Source: Yamagishiella unicocca (lineage: Eukaryota; Chlorophyta; Chlorophyceae; Chlamydomonadales; Volvocaceae). From it: DNA of 64,000 nucleotides. The stretch covers positions 496,001 to 560,000 of the forward strand of contig BDSL01000062.1 in the NCBI GenBank assembly GCA_003116995.1. The letters run 5' to 3'. Of this stretch, positions 33,801-46,922 are shown piece after piece (the stretch's first letter is position 1; the number at the start of each line of letters is the position of its first letter). The notes under the pieces were generated by a model. That model saw nothing but the letters and a program-made list of their open reading frames with translations, had not been told where the DNA came from and did not search any database. The position numbers were made by a program, and so were the translations under genes.

Positions 33801-36800
33801 GAGGCGGGAGGGGGCGGGAGGACGGGGGCGAAAGCAGAAGGCACCGGGGCTTCAGTTGCCAACTACCATCCCAACCACCGCAACCGCAACCATCGCGGCG
33901 CGACCAACCCAACCAAAACCGCAACTGCCTCCAGGCAACCGGGAGACGCTCTTCACGGCCCCCATGGCCGCCGGCATCGACCCGCGGGCCGCCGTGATTG
34001 ATTTTTACGGGCGCCACTACTCGGCCAACCAGTGCGGGCTGGCGGTCCTTGGCAGGCAGACGGTGAACGAGCTGGAGGCCATGGTGAGTGGTTGGGAGCT
34101 GGTGGAAGCAGTTGGAGGCGGTTTGAGGCGGTTGGGACGACGTGGCGTGGCGGTCTGCATCGGCATGGCCCTGTGGCTGCGGTGGGCTCTGGGGTAGGGA
34201 TAAGCCCCAGGTCAGGGCGCGGAAGAGGACAGTGAGGCACTAGGCGGAGAAGGAGGGCTGCGACCCCCCGGAGGGGTTTTGAGGAAGATCCGTGGATGCG
34301 AGAAAAAACCGTTTAGAATAGGAAAAACCGTTTAGGGGGGGTTCGAGGGAAACCCGTTTAGGGGGGGGGCCGCTGCAGAGATGCAGGGAGGAAAAGCGCC
34401 AGGCGCGCTCCCCGCTAGCCCTCTTCTGGACCGCGCCACTCCTCTACTGCTCCCTGCCCACTCGTTGAGCTCCCTAGCACTAACACCAACACCAACACTA
34501 ACACCAACACCAACCTCCGCACGCCCGCAGGTCCAGTCCATGTTTACGGCTGTGCCCGACAAGCAGCTCCCCCGGCCCCATTTTGGAGGTGAGGCCGGGG
34601 GCCGCGGGGCGGGGGGGAGGAAACCGGTGGAGACGAAGCGCGCGGGCGGACGGCCCGATTTGCGTTGACTAAGCCCCGCGCCAGTGCGGCGTGGAGGCGG
34701 GCGTAAGTGTGGCTGGCGAGGGAGTTTGTCTGACGCTTCTGGGGTCGCATGTTTGTCTGACGCTTCTGGGGTCGCATGTTGAGCGACTCCCGGCGTGGGT
34801 TGGGCATTGGAAGGGGGGGAGGTGGCGGCGAAGGAACTCGTGGACACGACACGAGAGGAGGAGGTGCAGGGTGGCGCGGGGTGGCGCGGGGTGGTGCGGG
34901 GTGGTGCGGGGAGGGGAATGGGGCCGCACAATCGGTGTGCTCACGCGCAGACCCCTGCCGTACACACACCCGCTCTCCCCATGGGTTTCCTTACTGCCCC
35001 CTGCTCGCCGGTTCTTACTCATACCCAATGGCCGCTTGGCGGTTGGCTGCATGCACAAATCGTCCCGCACGTCTTGCCCAGGCGTTTGCCTAGCCTGGTC
35101 TAGTTGACACCCCCCCACCTTCCACCCCCTCCCTGCTGCCCCGCTTTCCCCGCGGTTCCAAGCATCCCCCGCCTTCCACCCCTGTCCTCCACTCCCTCCC
35201 TCCTCCGCCTTCCGCTCCCTTGCTCCAACTCCAACACCTCTCCCCCCCTTCCTTCGCCCTCAGGCGCCGTCTTCCCGCCGGATCAGGTCGGGGTGCTGCT
35301 GCGGTTGGTGCCCATTCGGGAGGGGCAGAGCCTCGAGCTGGTGTGGCAGGTGCGGCGCCGACACCTGGGGGGATGAGGGAGAGTTGAGGGAGGGGGGCGC
35401 GGGGCCCATGGAAGCTAGGGGCCAGCCAGGGCCGGGCTAAGGCGCCAGGGCCAGGCTGGGGGAATGGCGAGGATGTGCTAGGGTACAGAGTCATTGCTTG
35501 CTATGCGGCGGGGCGAAAGCGCCAGAGAGGGAGGTTGCGTGTGTGGGTGGGATGGAGCAACCGCGCTGTCTCTCCCTCCTCTGCCTCCCTTCAGCTTGCC
35601 CCGTCTGGGTCGTCAGGTAGGAGCCTGTGCTCGCTGGCACTGGCGTGGGGGGCTTCTGCAAGACGGACACTTCGCATCTAGGAGCACAGCGCGGGAAACG
35701 AACAGACGGGAGCGGAGTGGCAGGGCGCGGCGCAACCAATCTCAAACCGTGGTACGGTCACCGGACCAGCACGTTCGCCGAAGGGCTCCGGTCGAGACCT
35801 GGAGCCGGCCCTGGAGGCCCCGAGTGGCGGCGGATCGTCCCCTCATCTTGTACCATTGTCTTTCCTGTTAATAGTAATCGTCACTGAGGCCGCCGGTTTT
35901 GCTCTGAACCCACATGTGCCACCTCCCCTGGAGCCGCCAGACCCCGCCCTCGGAGCCGCTCTATCGAGAGAACCCGCTGGGCTACCTCAGCCACCTGCTG
36001 GGCCACGAGGGTACGACGGGTGGCGGTTGGGAGTTGACACACCGTGGGAAGGCACGTGCCCTGGCGCACGGCTCAAATGGGTTGTAAGCGCACGGGGGCC
36101 ACGGCTTCTAGCAATCCTTTTGGCGGCAGCTAGACGGCAGGCATATGACTATGACCGTGGTTGTGGACCGAACCCGACCCCGACTCCGACCCCGACCCCG
36201 ACTCCGACCCCGAATCCATCGCAGGCGAGGGGAGCGTGTTCGCACTGCTCAAGGCTGCCGGCTGGGCCAGTGCGCTGTGGGCGGGGGAGAGCGGCGGTGG
36301 ACTGTCATTCGCCAGCTTCTTTACGGTACGGCAGGCGGAGGGGGGCGGCGGTTGGGCAGCCCGGTGCGGTTGGGCAGCCCGGTGTGGGTTGGGCAGCCCG
36401 GTGTGGGTGTACGGGGGCTAGCATATGGGTGTGTGGGCGGGGTTAGGAGCGTCCGGGGGAAGAGGGATAAGGTGGGAGGGCTGGGGTCGAGTGTGTCGTA
36501 CAGGCAGGCGCGACGGCTGTAAGCCGTCGGCCGGCGCCGCCTAGGTGTCCTGGGGTGCTTGACTCGACACGACGCCTGATCCCCGCACTTGCTTTGTCGG
36601 CGCCGCCCGCTACATCTGCTGCTGCTGCTGCCACTGCTGCTGCTGCCACTGCTGCTGCTGCCGCTGCCGATCCATCGGCAGCTGCCGTCGCCGCGTGCGG
36701 ACGCGCTTCGACAAGACCCCTGATCCCCGCCGCCTCAGCCCCCGGTGGCTGTTTCCCACGGCGCGGCCGTGAATCCGCCACACACACGAACCACCAACCA

Positions 36801-39800
36801 CCCAACCATCGACCACCCAACCATCGACCACCCAACCAATCAACCAGGTCCACGTGGAGCTGACGGAGCAGGGCCAGCGCAACATCCGGGACGTGGCGAC
36901 GACCGTTTTCAGGTGCATCAGTTGTTGGTTGCTTGGTTGGTCGCTCGGGGGCGGCGCCTGTGGCGCCGCCACGGTAGCTAGGCCTCGCGCTTTTGCGCGG
37001 GCTGCCCTGCCCGGGCTTCGCTTCAAGGCCGCTTGCGGGTGGCTACCGCTTAGGGGTGGTGGCGATGAAAAAGTCGCTTGCTTGCGCTTTTTCATCGCCA
37101 CCACCCCTAAGACACTAACGGATTGCTGTTTCCGGCTGCTGCGATTAACAGTCCTCACAAAGCAGGCCACGCCGCCTCCAACTACCCAATTTCCAACCCA
37201 CACATCAACCACCCAACTCACAACCGATCCAAACTCGACAGGTACCTCGCGCTGCTGCGGGGCCCCGAGGGCATCAGCGAGCGCATCTGGACCGAGGTGG
37301 GTGGCCGGGTCGTCAGCCGGGGCCTCGGGGCGGTCGACCCCTGCCCCGCCCCAGCTAGCCACCAATACCAAACAACAACAAACACAATGGACATAACAAG
37401 CGCAACCAACACAACCAACGCAACCAACGCAACCAACGCAACCATCACGAACACCAAGGCGGAGGCTGCCAACATGCACACCGACACAACGGCCAGCAGC
37501 GCCAACACAGATACCAGCACTGTCACCTCTCCGAGCAGCTCCGTAGTCACCTGCATCACCTCGCCCTGGCCGTGTCCGTTCGCGATGGCATGGCTCAGCA
37601 TCTAACATCTGCTGTCGTGCCCTCTTTTCCCACTTCCTTCCCTCCTCATCCCCTTCCCTCTTCTCCCACTTTCCTCCCTCCTCATCGTCTTCCCTCGTCT
37701 CCCACTTTCTGTTCCCCCCTCCTCTCCCCCGCCAAGGTTCGAGACCTGGCGCAGCTGCAGTTCGACACGCGGGACCGCGCCAAGCCGATGTCGTACTGCA
37801 CCACCCTGGCCGGCGGGCTGCACGTGTACCCCCCGAAGGTGTGTATGTGGAGGAGGGGTTGGATGCGGGGGGGAGGCGGCACCCATGGGTGGCCAAGAGT
37901 GGGTCTGGGGGGAGGAGAGGGGCAGGAACCGGGAGGGGGTGTGGCGAGGAAACACATGTACACGACGTAGGAGGGGGGGCGGAAAGTACTTTTTCACACG
38001 AGACGAGGGGAGGGGGGAGGGAGTATGGACCCCCGAGGGAGAGGGAGGTGGCGTACGGACCCCCGAGGGAGAGGGGTGCGAGGGGGGACGGGGTTTCGTA
38101 CATGCGGTGGTGAGGGGATGTAAGGATGGGTGGGTTACAAGCGCACGTGCACACGTGAGGGGGCCGGCAGGTGGTGGCGGTGCTGGGGCGGCAGGTGGTG
38201 GTGGTGGCGGTGTGGGTGGTGAGGGGCGCCACGGGACGACGAGTGTGGGTCGGGGAAGGGAGGGATTTCGAGGAAGACCCGTGGATGCGCGCAAAGGGGG
38301 GAGGGAGAAGGCGTGAAGGGGAAGTGAAGGGGAAGTGAGTTGGTTGCCTCCGCGTCAGGCGTTCCCACTGCCGCGATCGAACGAGGTACCCGCCAGGAAG
38401 CCACAACACGCTGGTTCATGTTGATCGAGTGCGTTGTTGCGCAAGGAGCGACGAGCGTAGCCCCCGTGATGCTGCCGCCGTACGTGTACGACACGTCAAA
38501 CTCCCTGCAAGATTGCCGTACAATGGGGGTTGGGGGGCGTCTTATGGCTCTCCACGGCGCTGTCGTCTGCGCAGCTGGCTGGGTGCCGAGACTCGATGGT
38601 GCCGCGGGAGTTGGTTGCCTTTCCGTCAGGCATTCCCACTGCCTATCAATTCGCTGGTTCACGTGTGACCCTGCTTCCCCCGACGCCGCACCCTTGGCAC
38701 CGGGATGGCGTCACCACTTCAAATCCCCCACCCCCACCCCAAAACACCTTCCCCCTCTCCCCGCCGCTCCACAGGACCTGCTGCCGGCGCTGCACGGCGT
38801 GCCCCAGCAGTTCTCCCCGCCCGCCATCCGAGAGGCTCTGGAGCTGCTCACCCCGCAGCGGGTGCGGGTGTTTTGGAGCAGCAAGGTGCACCAGGGAGGG
38901 GGGGCGCCCGAACAAAACCCCGACCCGCTCCCCGCGGCGGAGGCGGTGACGACCGGTACGGAGGCCACGACCGGTACGGAGGCGGTGACGACCGGTACGG
39001 AGATGGCGGCTGCTCCCGAGCCGGCTGCGCTCCAGGGGGGGGAGCCGGAGGGCGTCTCCCCCGCCAGCGAGGAGCTGCTCACGGAGCCCGTATACGGCAC
39101 ACGGTACGGCATCGCGCCATTGCCTGCAGATTGGCTGGAAGCTTGGGCGGCCGTGAGTCCCGAGGCCGAGCCCAGGTGCGGGGGTTGGGTGGGTTTCGTT
39201 GTAACCCCAGGATCCCCCCGTGGAACCGCATCGCCAAACGCACCCACTCCCCGGCACCCAGCCCTCCACCTACCGGGTAATACACAGCTTGCCAGCTTCA
39301 CCCTCCCGAGCCCTCGCCCCGAACCGCCCTTAACCCGCCCGGCCTCAACCGCACACCTCACTCCCCACCCCTCCGACCGCCCACAACCCCTCACCCACAA
39401 CCCCTCACCCACAACCCCTCACCCTCCACGGGCTTGCCTCTCCCCCACCCCACCCGTTTCTCCGTCTTACGCGTCACACGTTACCGCACTTTTGCTTGTT
39501 CATTTTTCCTTTACACAGGCCCGACAGGCCGCCTCCACCGGTTTGCCGGTAGTCCGTCCCACTGTTCCAGCACGCGCCCACAAAATAGGTGTCCGAAGAC
39601 CATGCGCCCACAATCCTGTCCCTGTCGCATAATCAGTTTTTATGCCACCTCCCCCCCCTCAGGCTGCATGCATGCATCTCATCTCTTAAAACGTCTGTTC
39701 TAAACGGTTTTTTCGGGCATCCACGGGTCTTCCTCCCCCCCTCAGGCTGCACCTCCCAGCCCCCAACCGCTTCATCCCCACCGACCTGTCGCTGGCCGCT

Positions 39801-42800
39801 GACGAGGCCGCTGCCGCGCCCGACGCCCCGACCTTGGCGCTGGCGGTGCCCGGCCGGCTGCGGCTGTGGCACAAGCCGGACACCCGCTTCGGGCAGCCCA
39901 AGGCCGTGCTGTATTTGGACGTGCAGGTGTGGCTGTGTGCTGTATTTGGATGTGCGGGTGTGGTGGTGTATGGAAAGCCTTGTGTCGAAAATGGTGCCCA
40001 GGCAAGCCCCTCTTGGAGCCGCTTGTGTGGGGCACCGGGGCTGGGGGGCGAGGACGGGGGTCATGTGCACAGGGGTCATCGTTGGGATGAGTCGTTGGAA
40101 TCAAGTCGTTGGAATCAAGTCGTTGGGACGAGTCGTTGGGACGAGTCGTTGGAATCAAGTCGTTGGGACAGGTCCAGCATGGTGGCATCATCAGGTTCTA
40201 CGCAACTATCGGGGCTGCGCCGGGGCAGTGGATGGGGTCGGACAGAGCAGATGAGGCTGCTGTTGAGCTAACAGAACTTTTCATGAGTGTGGGGTTCAGC
40301 GGGAACTCCGGTGTTTGGGGGCCAGTGGTCGAGGCAGGCAGAGAGGATGGGTCATCGGCGGTGGTCCTGATCGTTAGGGTCCAGGGAGGAGAGGGGTACA
40401 GGAAGGATAAGGGTGGGGTCCAGGGAGGCAAGGAGTCCAGGGAGGAAGAAGACCAGGGGCCGCGCCCACCTGAGTCGCGCGCTGCCCTGAGCTGCGTCCC
40501 GCACTGCCCCCTCACTGCCCCGCACTGCCCCGCACTGCCCCGCACTGCCCCCTCACTGCCCCGCACTGCCCCGCACTGCCCCGCACTGCCCCGCACTGCC
40601 CCGCACTGCCCCGCACTGCCCCGCACTGCCCCGCACTGCCCCGCACTGCCCCGCACTGCCCCGCACTGCCCCGCACTGCCCCGCACTGCCCCGCACTGCC
40701 CCGCACTGCCCCGCACTGCCCCGCAGAGCCCGGAGGCGTACGCCAGCCCGCGCGCAGCGGTCTTGACCAGGTGATCATGGATGAGCGGTTGAGGCGGTTG
40801 AGACGGTTGCAACGGGAGGATTGTTACAACGGCACCTTCCAACGCACGGCAAGAACTTCCAAATCCTTCAAGTTTCAGATCTTCACTTGCGTTCAACCCT
40901 GCTCAGCTAGCGTAATAGCACTACACACCGAATGTTGCTTCTTCGTCGTCATATTTTCCAGTGGAAAGCGTTATCGGTATTTTCATGGCTGATGTAGCTA
41001 CAACATTCCGACGCTGCATCAGCATTGCCCAGCCTGGAAACTTTAGAAACGTCTGCATTTTCCTAAACCCCAACCACCCCAACCTCCTAACTGCCAGGAT
41101 CTTCACGAAGCTGATGCTGGACTACCTGAACGAGGTGGCCTACCCGGCACAGCAGGTACGGCAGAACGTGCATACGTACCGCGGGAGGCGGTACGACACC
41201 GCGCGCGTGCGCTATACGACACACGGCGGTGTGTTCCTGTCAGTGCGGTGGTTGTGACGACGATGAAACCCAGTCGGTTGCGGTGGTTGCGGTGGTTGCG
41301 GTACGGTAGAGCCATGCGCGCAATGCGCCAACCGCAATGCCCCCCGGGCCTGTAGTCCCTGGGTCCCCAGCGGGTGCTACTGCCCATATGCCTCCCTTCA
41401 GCCCTCCAGCCGTTCAGCTGTTCGGCCGCTTCCACATGTTCTAGATAACCGCCCCCAACGCCGCCCCACCCCACCTTAACCTCCGTCCCGCCACCTCAGG
41501 CCGGCCTTGACTACAACATGGTTAACACCCAGTCGGGCTGGCAGCTGCTGCTCAGCGGCTACAACCACAAGCTGCCGGAGCTGCTGGAGGAGGTGCTGGG
41601 CAGGCTGGCGGACTTCAAGGTATCTTGGGGGTGGGGATAGGGACGGTGATAGAGATGTCCCAGCACCGCCCGCGCCTTTGCCACCTTGATCGGAGAACAC
41701 GCGGTGTGATGTGGGGGCGGGAGGACAGGCTGCTTCGCGCACGTCCTCCTCTCTCCCCTTCAACATGTCGCCAAAGGATTTAGGGCTTTGGGGCTTGCGA
41801 GGAGAACCCGTGTACGAGGATGAACCGTTTGGGACATACGTTTGGAGATGCATGCTGGAGGACTTCGGGGTGCGGCGGGGAGGGGGGAGGGGGGGGGGCA
41901 AACTTCCGGGAGGGGCCGTCTAGCCTTTCGCTTGCTCGCCCTGGAGCGGGTGAGGATGGTAGGCGGCCCGGAAGGGCGGCCCTCCTTCGCCCCCGGCGAA
42001 TCAAGCCGAAGCAAGCCTAGGGATCCACGCGTCAACGGTTTTTATGCCACCCCTCCGGGACTGCTCGCCGGCCAGCCGTTTTCTATGTCGTGTCCGCTGG
42101 TCTTCTCGCCATCCCTCCGGGACACATCCCCTCCCCTCTGCGCGCCCCTTGTGGCGCTCTCGAACCAAGCTCGCATATCTCTCACCCCCTCGCCAGGCTT
42201 TCCTCACAAACCCCCTCTCCGCCGCCCTCCTTGGACCGCCAGGTGCTGCCCGACCGATTTGAGTTCGTGCGGGAGGGGTTGGTCCGCGAGTACGCCAACC
42301 AGGTAGTTGGGCGGTTGGTTATAATGGTTGGAAGGTGTTGGACGGCATGCGGAAAGTGTTGGACGGCATGCAGAAGGTGTTTTAGGGTTTTGAGGAAGGA
42401 GGGGTTTGGAGCCGTTGGCGGTTGGCGCCGTAGATTGCCGCGGCTGCAAGCAGGGTTCCACCTCCCCTGCCTAGCCCTTGACCCAACCGCCACCCATCTG
42501 ATGCTACATCGCCTCGTACTTCCATCCGTACAGCTGCACAACCAGCCGTACTCGTGGGCGATGTACCGCACCGAGATGCTCACCACGACTCGGCGCTGGC
42601 CGCTCGAGGTGTACGGCGGCCTGGCGGCGGAGATCACTGCTGAGGAGCTGCAGAGCTTTGTGAGGCGCCTGTGCAGCAGGTGGGGGTGGAGGGGACCCGG
42701 GGGAGGGTTTCGAGACCGTGGGTGCGAGAAAAAAACCGGCTAGGAAGGGGGGGGTGATAAGACATGGGGGGAGGTGGCGTGAAAATCGTTGACATGAAAA

Positions 42801-45800
42801 AGACAGGATAGTGGGCGCATGGTCGGCGGACAGCGAGGATGTGGGCGCATGCTGGAGGGGGTGTATAAAAACCGTTTTACGCAACGGGGGGAAGGGGGGG
42901 GGAAGCCCCCTTGGGAGGAGGGAGGGGGAGGGGGGGAAGAAACCCCCTTGGGAGGCGGGAGGGGGTGGCGAGAACCCTATCTACGCGAGGGGGTGTGACG
43001 AAGAAACCCGGGTGAAAAAAATAGGAGGCGGCGAAAAGGGGGAGGGAGGGATTGATGGGTTGCGCGCCTGGTTTGATGGTGGCGTATAAGCTGCAGCTGT
43101 GGATAGGTCGCAGGGCTAGGCAGTTGGACGGCTGGGCAGGTAGGCAGGTCAGCCCCCTCACGCGGACCAGGTGGCCTGACTCATTCATCCGCTCACTGCC
43201 GCCAACACGTACGGCGGCGGCATCAATGGCAATGGCACGTATTGGCACGTATCTCTCCGACCCGCCCGATTCCTCCCGCGGCTTCCGGCTCCCTCCCTCC
43301 CTCCCCCCGGCCCCCCGGGGTCACAGGTGCTTCGTGGAGGGTTTGGCGGGCGGCAACCTGCGCCGCTGTGAGGCTCTGCGGTGCGGGGCGCTGCTGCTGG
43401 TCTGCCTGAGGGACCGCTGTGGGGCGGCGCCGCTGCACCCGAGTGAGCGGGCGGACCTGAGGGTGCTGCAGATACCGCACCCCCCCCTGGAGGCGCAGCG
43501 TAAGGACACGACGACGTCGGCGGCGGCGGGGGGCCGGGCGGCACAAGAGAAGGAGGACCCCGGCGGCGGCGGCGGCGAGGCGGGTGTTGATGACTCAGGG
43601 GCGTTCGGCAGTAGCGGCGGCGGCGGTGGTGGTGGTGGTGGTGATGATGACGGTGACATACAGCTGGTCAGCGGTGGGTGGCTGTTCGCGGAGGAAGGCC
43701 CCAGCGGACAGGACGACAACTCGGCGGCGGTGGTCATGTACCAGGTGAGGGAGGGAGGGAGGGAGGAAGACCCGTGGATGCCCGGAAAAAACCGTTTAAA
43801 AAAGCGGGGAAAGGGAAGGAGGGAGAAAGGGAGAAAGGGAAGGAGGAAGGGAGGGAGAAAGGGAGGGAGGAAGGGGCCCCTTGCCTGCAAAACCACAGGC
43901 GCGTGTTGAAAACGGTTTCTCAGGCCAACGTAGTGCTTGTGTATTGTTCTCCAGTTTCGGACAACGGGTTTTCTCGACATATTCCTCCACCCCTCCGCCC
44001 CGGCCCGAACCCCTCCACCCCTCCGCCCCGGCCCGGACCCCTCCAGGTGGGCCCCGACGAGCTCCGCCGCAACGCCCTGCGCGCCCTGCTGGTCCACCTG
44101 GCCAAGCGCGAAGCCTTCTGTGAGCTGCGCACCCGCCAGCAGCTGGGCTACGTGGTGTCGCTGCACGGGGGCTCGGAGCACGGGGTGGCGTACCTGGAGC
44201 TGCTGGTGCAGGTGGGCGGGCGGGGGGGAGAGAAGGGGGGGATTTCGAGGAAGACCCGTGGATGCCAGAAATACCGTTTAGAACAGACGTTTTGAGATGC
44301 ATGCTGGAGAACTGGGTTGGGGATACTGCAGCCGAAGGTCGTAATATGACCTTTGGCGGCTAAGCTAAAGCGGCTACGGCGAAGGGGGGAGGATGAGTAA
44401 CTGGTATGGGCTGCACACGCCCTCCCCGCATCTCTCCAACCTTTCACCGCACTTCGGCCCCTCCCCCAACCGTACGGCGTGGTACGGAAGTCCAACGCGT
44501 ACGACGCCGACGAGCTTTGCCGCCGTATGGACGACTTCATTGACCGCTTCCTCGAGACGGGTAGGCCCCGTTGGCGCGACGTGTTGGGCTGCGGTGTCGA
44601 AGGGGGTGATGGGGCGCGTGCTGCTGGAGTGCCTGGCGGAATCCGAAGGTCACTGTCGGGTGCCTGTAGCCGCGTTTCACTTTCGGGTGTCTCTAGCCGC
44701 GTTTCACTTTCGGGTGTCTCTAGCCGCGTCTCCTGGCGGCTGCTGCGATTGTGATACCCGGCCACCGCAGCCTGTCCTGGCTGGAACCCTGACACCCTCC
44801 CGCCTCCCGCCTTGTGCAGAGCTACCGGCCAAGTGCGGCTTGGCGCCCCCGCCCCCGCATGACGGCGTGCAGCAGGAGCAGCCTCAGCTGGGAGCAGCAC
44901 CCGAGGCAGCAGCACCCGAGGCAGCAGCACCCGAGGCAGCAGCACCCGAGGCTGTCCCGGAGGGGCCCCCGGCAAATGCTGGTGCTGCTGCTGGCGACTC
45001 GCCGGCTGCACCCGCCCCCACGGAGTTTGAGACGGCGGTTGAGGAGCTCGTCAAGTCCAAGCTTGAGAAGCCGAAAAAACTAAGTGAGCTGAGCTGCCGT
45101 ACCGCACGTGTGGCGGTTGGTGGCTGTTGGGGCGCGCGGGTCGTCGGCGGGTCGCGCGGGTCGTCGGCGGAGATGTTAATACGGTGTTTTGTTGCGTTGT
45201 ATTTTGCACTCAGGCGCCTGCGGGGCCCCCGCCATGTGGTGAGCCATGCGGCGCCTGTCGCGGTGAGGCCCCTTCCCACGAGCTCCCCTGGCTCAAGCGC
45301 CCCTCCTCCCCCCCTCCCCCGAAGGCTATGCACCCACTACATTTCCCCAGTCGCGTTACCGGTTCTTTTATTGTAACCCCTCTCCCCCCACTGCGTCTCA
45401 AGCTAGAGCCCCTGTCCCCCAACACCCTGCGCCGGACCGTGTTGTCGTCGCCCTCGTGGTTGTTTACCTTCCCTGGAGTTTCCGCAGCTTAGCGGTAACC
45501 CAAACACACGCAGCGCACAAACCCTCCTCCCCCCCGCGCACCCCCTCCCTCCCGCCCATCACTCCACATCGTCCCTCCCCTGAAGGCGACCTAGCCAACC
45601 GCTGGTGGTCAGAGGTGCACCACGGCAGCTATGTCTTCGACCGGAAGGTTGGTTGGGACCGTTGGGGGACCGTTGGACGACCTTTCCACGCGTCAGCATG
45701 TAGTCGCCGAGGGCCTGTGTTAGTTGCACGGCGGAGCGGTTGCTCACGTGCTTGAGACGGCAGAGCGAATGTCTGTCAACTGGGTTTGACAGCGGCAGTG

Positions 45801-46922
45801 CGGCTTACAGTGTGGCGCAAATGTGAAACGCCATTCTACGTGCCCTCTCTCCTGCTCCTCTTCCCCCCCCCCGCTGAACAACAGCCCCTCCTTCCCCTCC
45901 TCCTCCCTCTCCCCCCTCCACGCATCCGCCCTTTCTTCTTCCCTCTGCAGGAGGCGGAGGCCGCGCAGCTGCGCTCCATCACCCCCGCCGAGCTGATTGC
46001 GTTCGCGCGGGAGGTCCTGGCGGGTCCGCTGCCGGGGGCCCCGGGGGGAGCTGCAGCCGGCTGCCGCAGGCTTACCGTGCAGGTGCGATTTGGGAGGCAG
46101 CTTGGGAGGTAAAGACAGGGACCCCTTGGGCGGGACACGGTAGGGGGGAGGGCGCCGTGTGGGCCGTCACGCACCGGGCTGCGCTTCTCGAAGTTAGTCA
46201 TTTGCTCGCGCCGCCTGACGGTTTGCCTCATAACCCTCCTACCCCGCCGCCTCCCGCCATCACCTAATCCCCCGCCCGTCTCTAATCCGCGTCCTCGCTC
46301 ACATGCCCGCATCACATGAGGCCCGCAACGCGCACAGGGCCCACAGTGCCCACAATGCGCACAGGGGCTACAGGGCCCACAACGCGCACAGGGCCCACAA
46401 CGCCCACAGGGCCCACAAGGCCCAACAGACACCAACGCTGCACAACGACCGTCCCTTCCCCATCCAATCCCGGCGCCGCCCGCTTCCCGGCCCCCCGTAC
46501 AGATTCGAGGAAGGGCGGAGGCAGCTCGCGCGGCGCAGCCGCGCAGTGAGCCGCAGTCCGTTGAGACAGCACAAGTGGTCGCAGCTCCGACAGGGGGGGC
46601 TGCGGGTGAGGATGCGGCGGTGACTGGAACCGAGTCGGGTTCCAGCCAGCCAGCTGTCAGGACCAATGCCTCCGCGGACGCGGACGCGGGCGCCTCCGGC
46701 CCCCGCCGCAGCCGCCTTCCGTACACGCCCATTCCGGCCGACGACCCGTACGTGTGGAAGCGGGGCTGCTTGTCGCTGCCCGGGGTGCGGGCGCTGTGGG
46801 CGGCGAGGCGCGCTGCGGCCGGTGAGGCGCCGCTGCCAGCCAGCGTCGCAGAGCAGGAGGCGGAGCGGGTGGTGGCGGCGGCGGCGACGGCCAAGGCCAA
46901 CGAGGTTGGAGTGGCGGCCTGA
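30817..46922 (+). CDS. insulin-degrading-enzyme-type M16 metallopeptidase, 5' end missing
   Basis: 27 exons join in phase (1230 codons plus stop): 30817-30895, 31536-31634, 32136-32213, 32736-32831, 33313-33427, 33935-34083, 34531-34588, 35264-35349, 35941-36010, 36225-36325, 36848-36912, 37242-37296, 37737-37838, 38775-39175, 39746-39926, 40727-40770, 41098-41155, 41500-41619, 42243-42302, 42534-42679, 43327-43744, 44047-44211, 44491-44560, 44820-45083, 45586-45647, 45951-46082, 46503-46922. M16A enzymes degrade small peptides inside a closed chamber. The inverted zinc motif HFTEH is in exon 2 and the third-ligand block AVDSEHGKN in exon 5. [23 protein letters not shown] and DRFAQFFI are typical of insulin-degrading enzyme. 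[10 protein letters not shown] in exon 22 matches the C-terminal Arg/Tyr substrate-binding site. Inserts in exons 14, 21, 24 and 27 make it longer than the usual ~1000 residues. The last acceptor may instead be 46556. The start exon is unresolved. Confidence 0.92.
33570..33775 (+). repeat. about 63-bp tandem repeat in an M16 intron
   Basis: Three and a half units of GAAACCCGTGGATGTCCGAAAAAACCGTTTGAAACAGAAGAGTC.. lie between exons 5 and 6. The core (CCGTGGATGYCMGAAAAAACCGTTT) recurs singly near 34290, 38275, 39710 (inverted), 43770, 44260 and 62915, so the array is a local expansion of a dispersed intron repeat. Confidence 0.8.
37049..37111. repeat. perfect 25-bp hairpin in an M16 intron
   Basis: CTTAGGGGTGGTGGCGATGA.. 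(37049-37073) pairs perfectly with 37087-37111 around a 13-nt loop, in the intron between exons 11 and 12. It is a candidate intronic small-RNA hairpin or fold-back insert. Confidence 0.85.
39420..39640 (-). mobile_element. MITE-like repeat, inverted copy of 21955-22190
   Basis: On the minus strand it carries the same blocks in the same order as the 21.96-kb copy (GTGGGCGCATG, GACAAACCGGTGGAGGCGG, GTGTAAAGGAAAAATGAACAA, GAGAAACGGGTGGG). It lies in the intron between M16 exons 14 and 15. Confidence 0.55.
40498..40724 (+). repeat. 10-bp minisatellite (CCGCACTGCC)n abutting a splice acceptor
   Basis: About 22 units of CCGCACTGCC fill the 3' end of the intron before M16 exon 16. Two units near the start read CCTCACTGCC. 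The last unit mutates to CCGCAG and is itself the acceptor at 40726. The C-rich array thus supplies the polypyrimidine tract. Confidence 0.9.

Noticed and set aside
36610..38409. 599-codon minus-strand ORF
   Set aside because: It runs antisense across M16 exons and introns whose plus-strand splicing is in phase and family-matched. It consists of Pro/Arg/Ser-rich shadow sequence with no domain.
38340..39632. 430-codon plus-strand ORF starting in an intron
   Set aside because: The middle is genuine M16 exon 14 (38775-39175). The ends read through introns on both sides.
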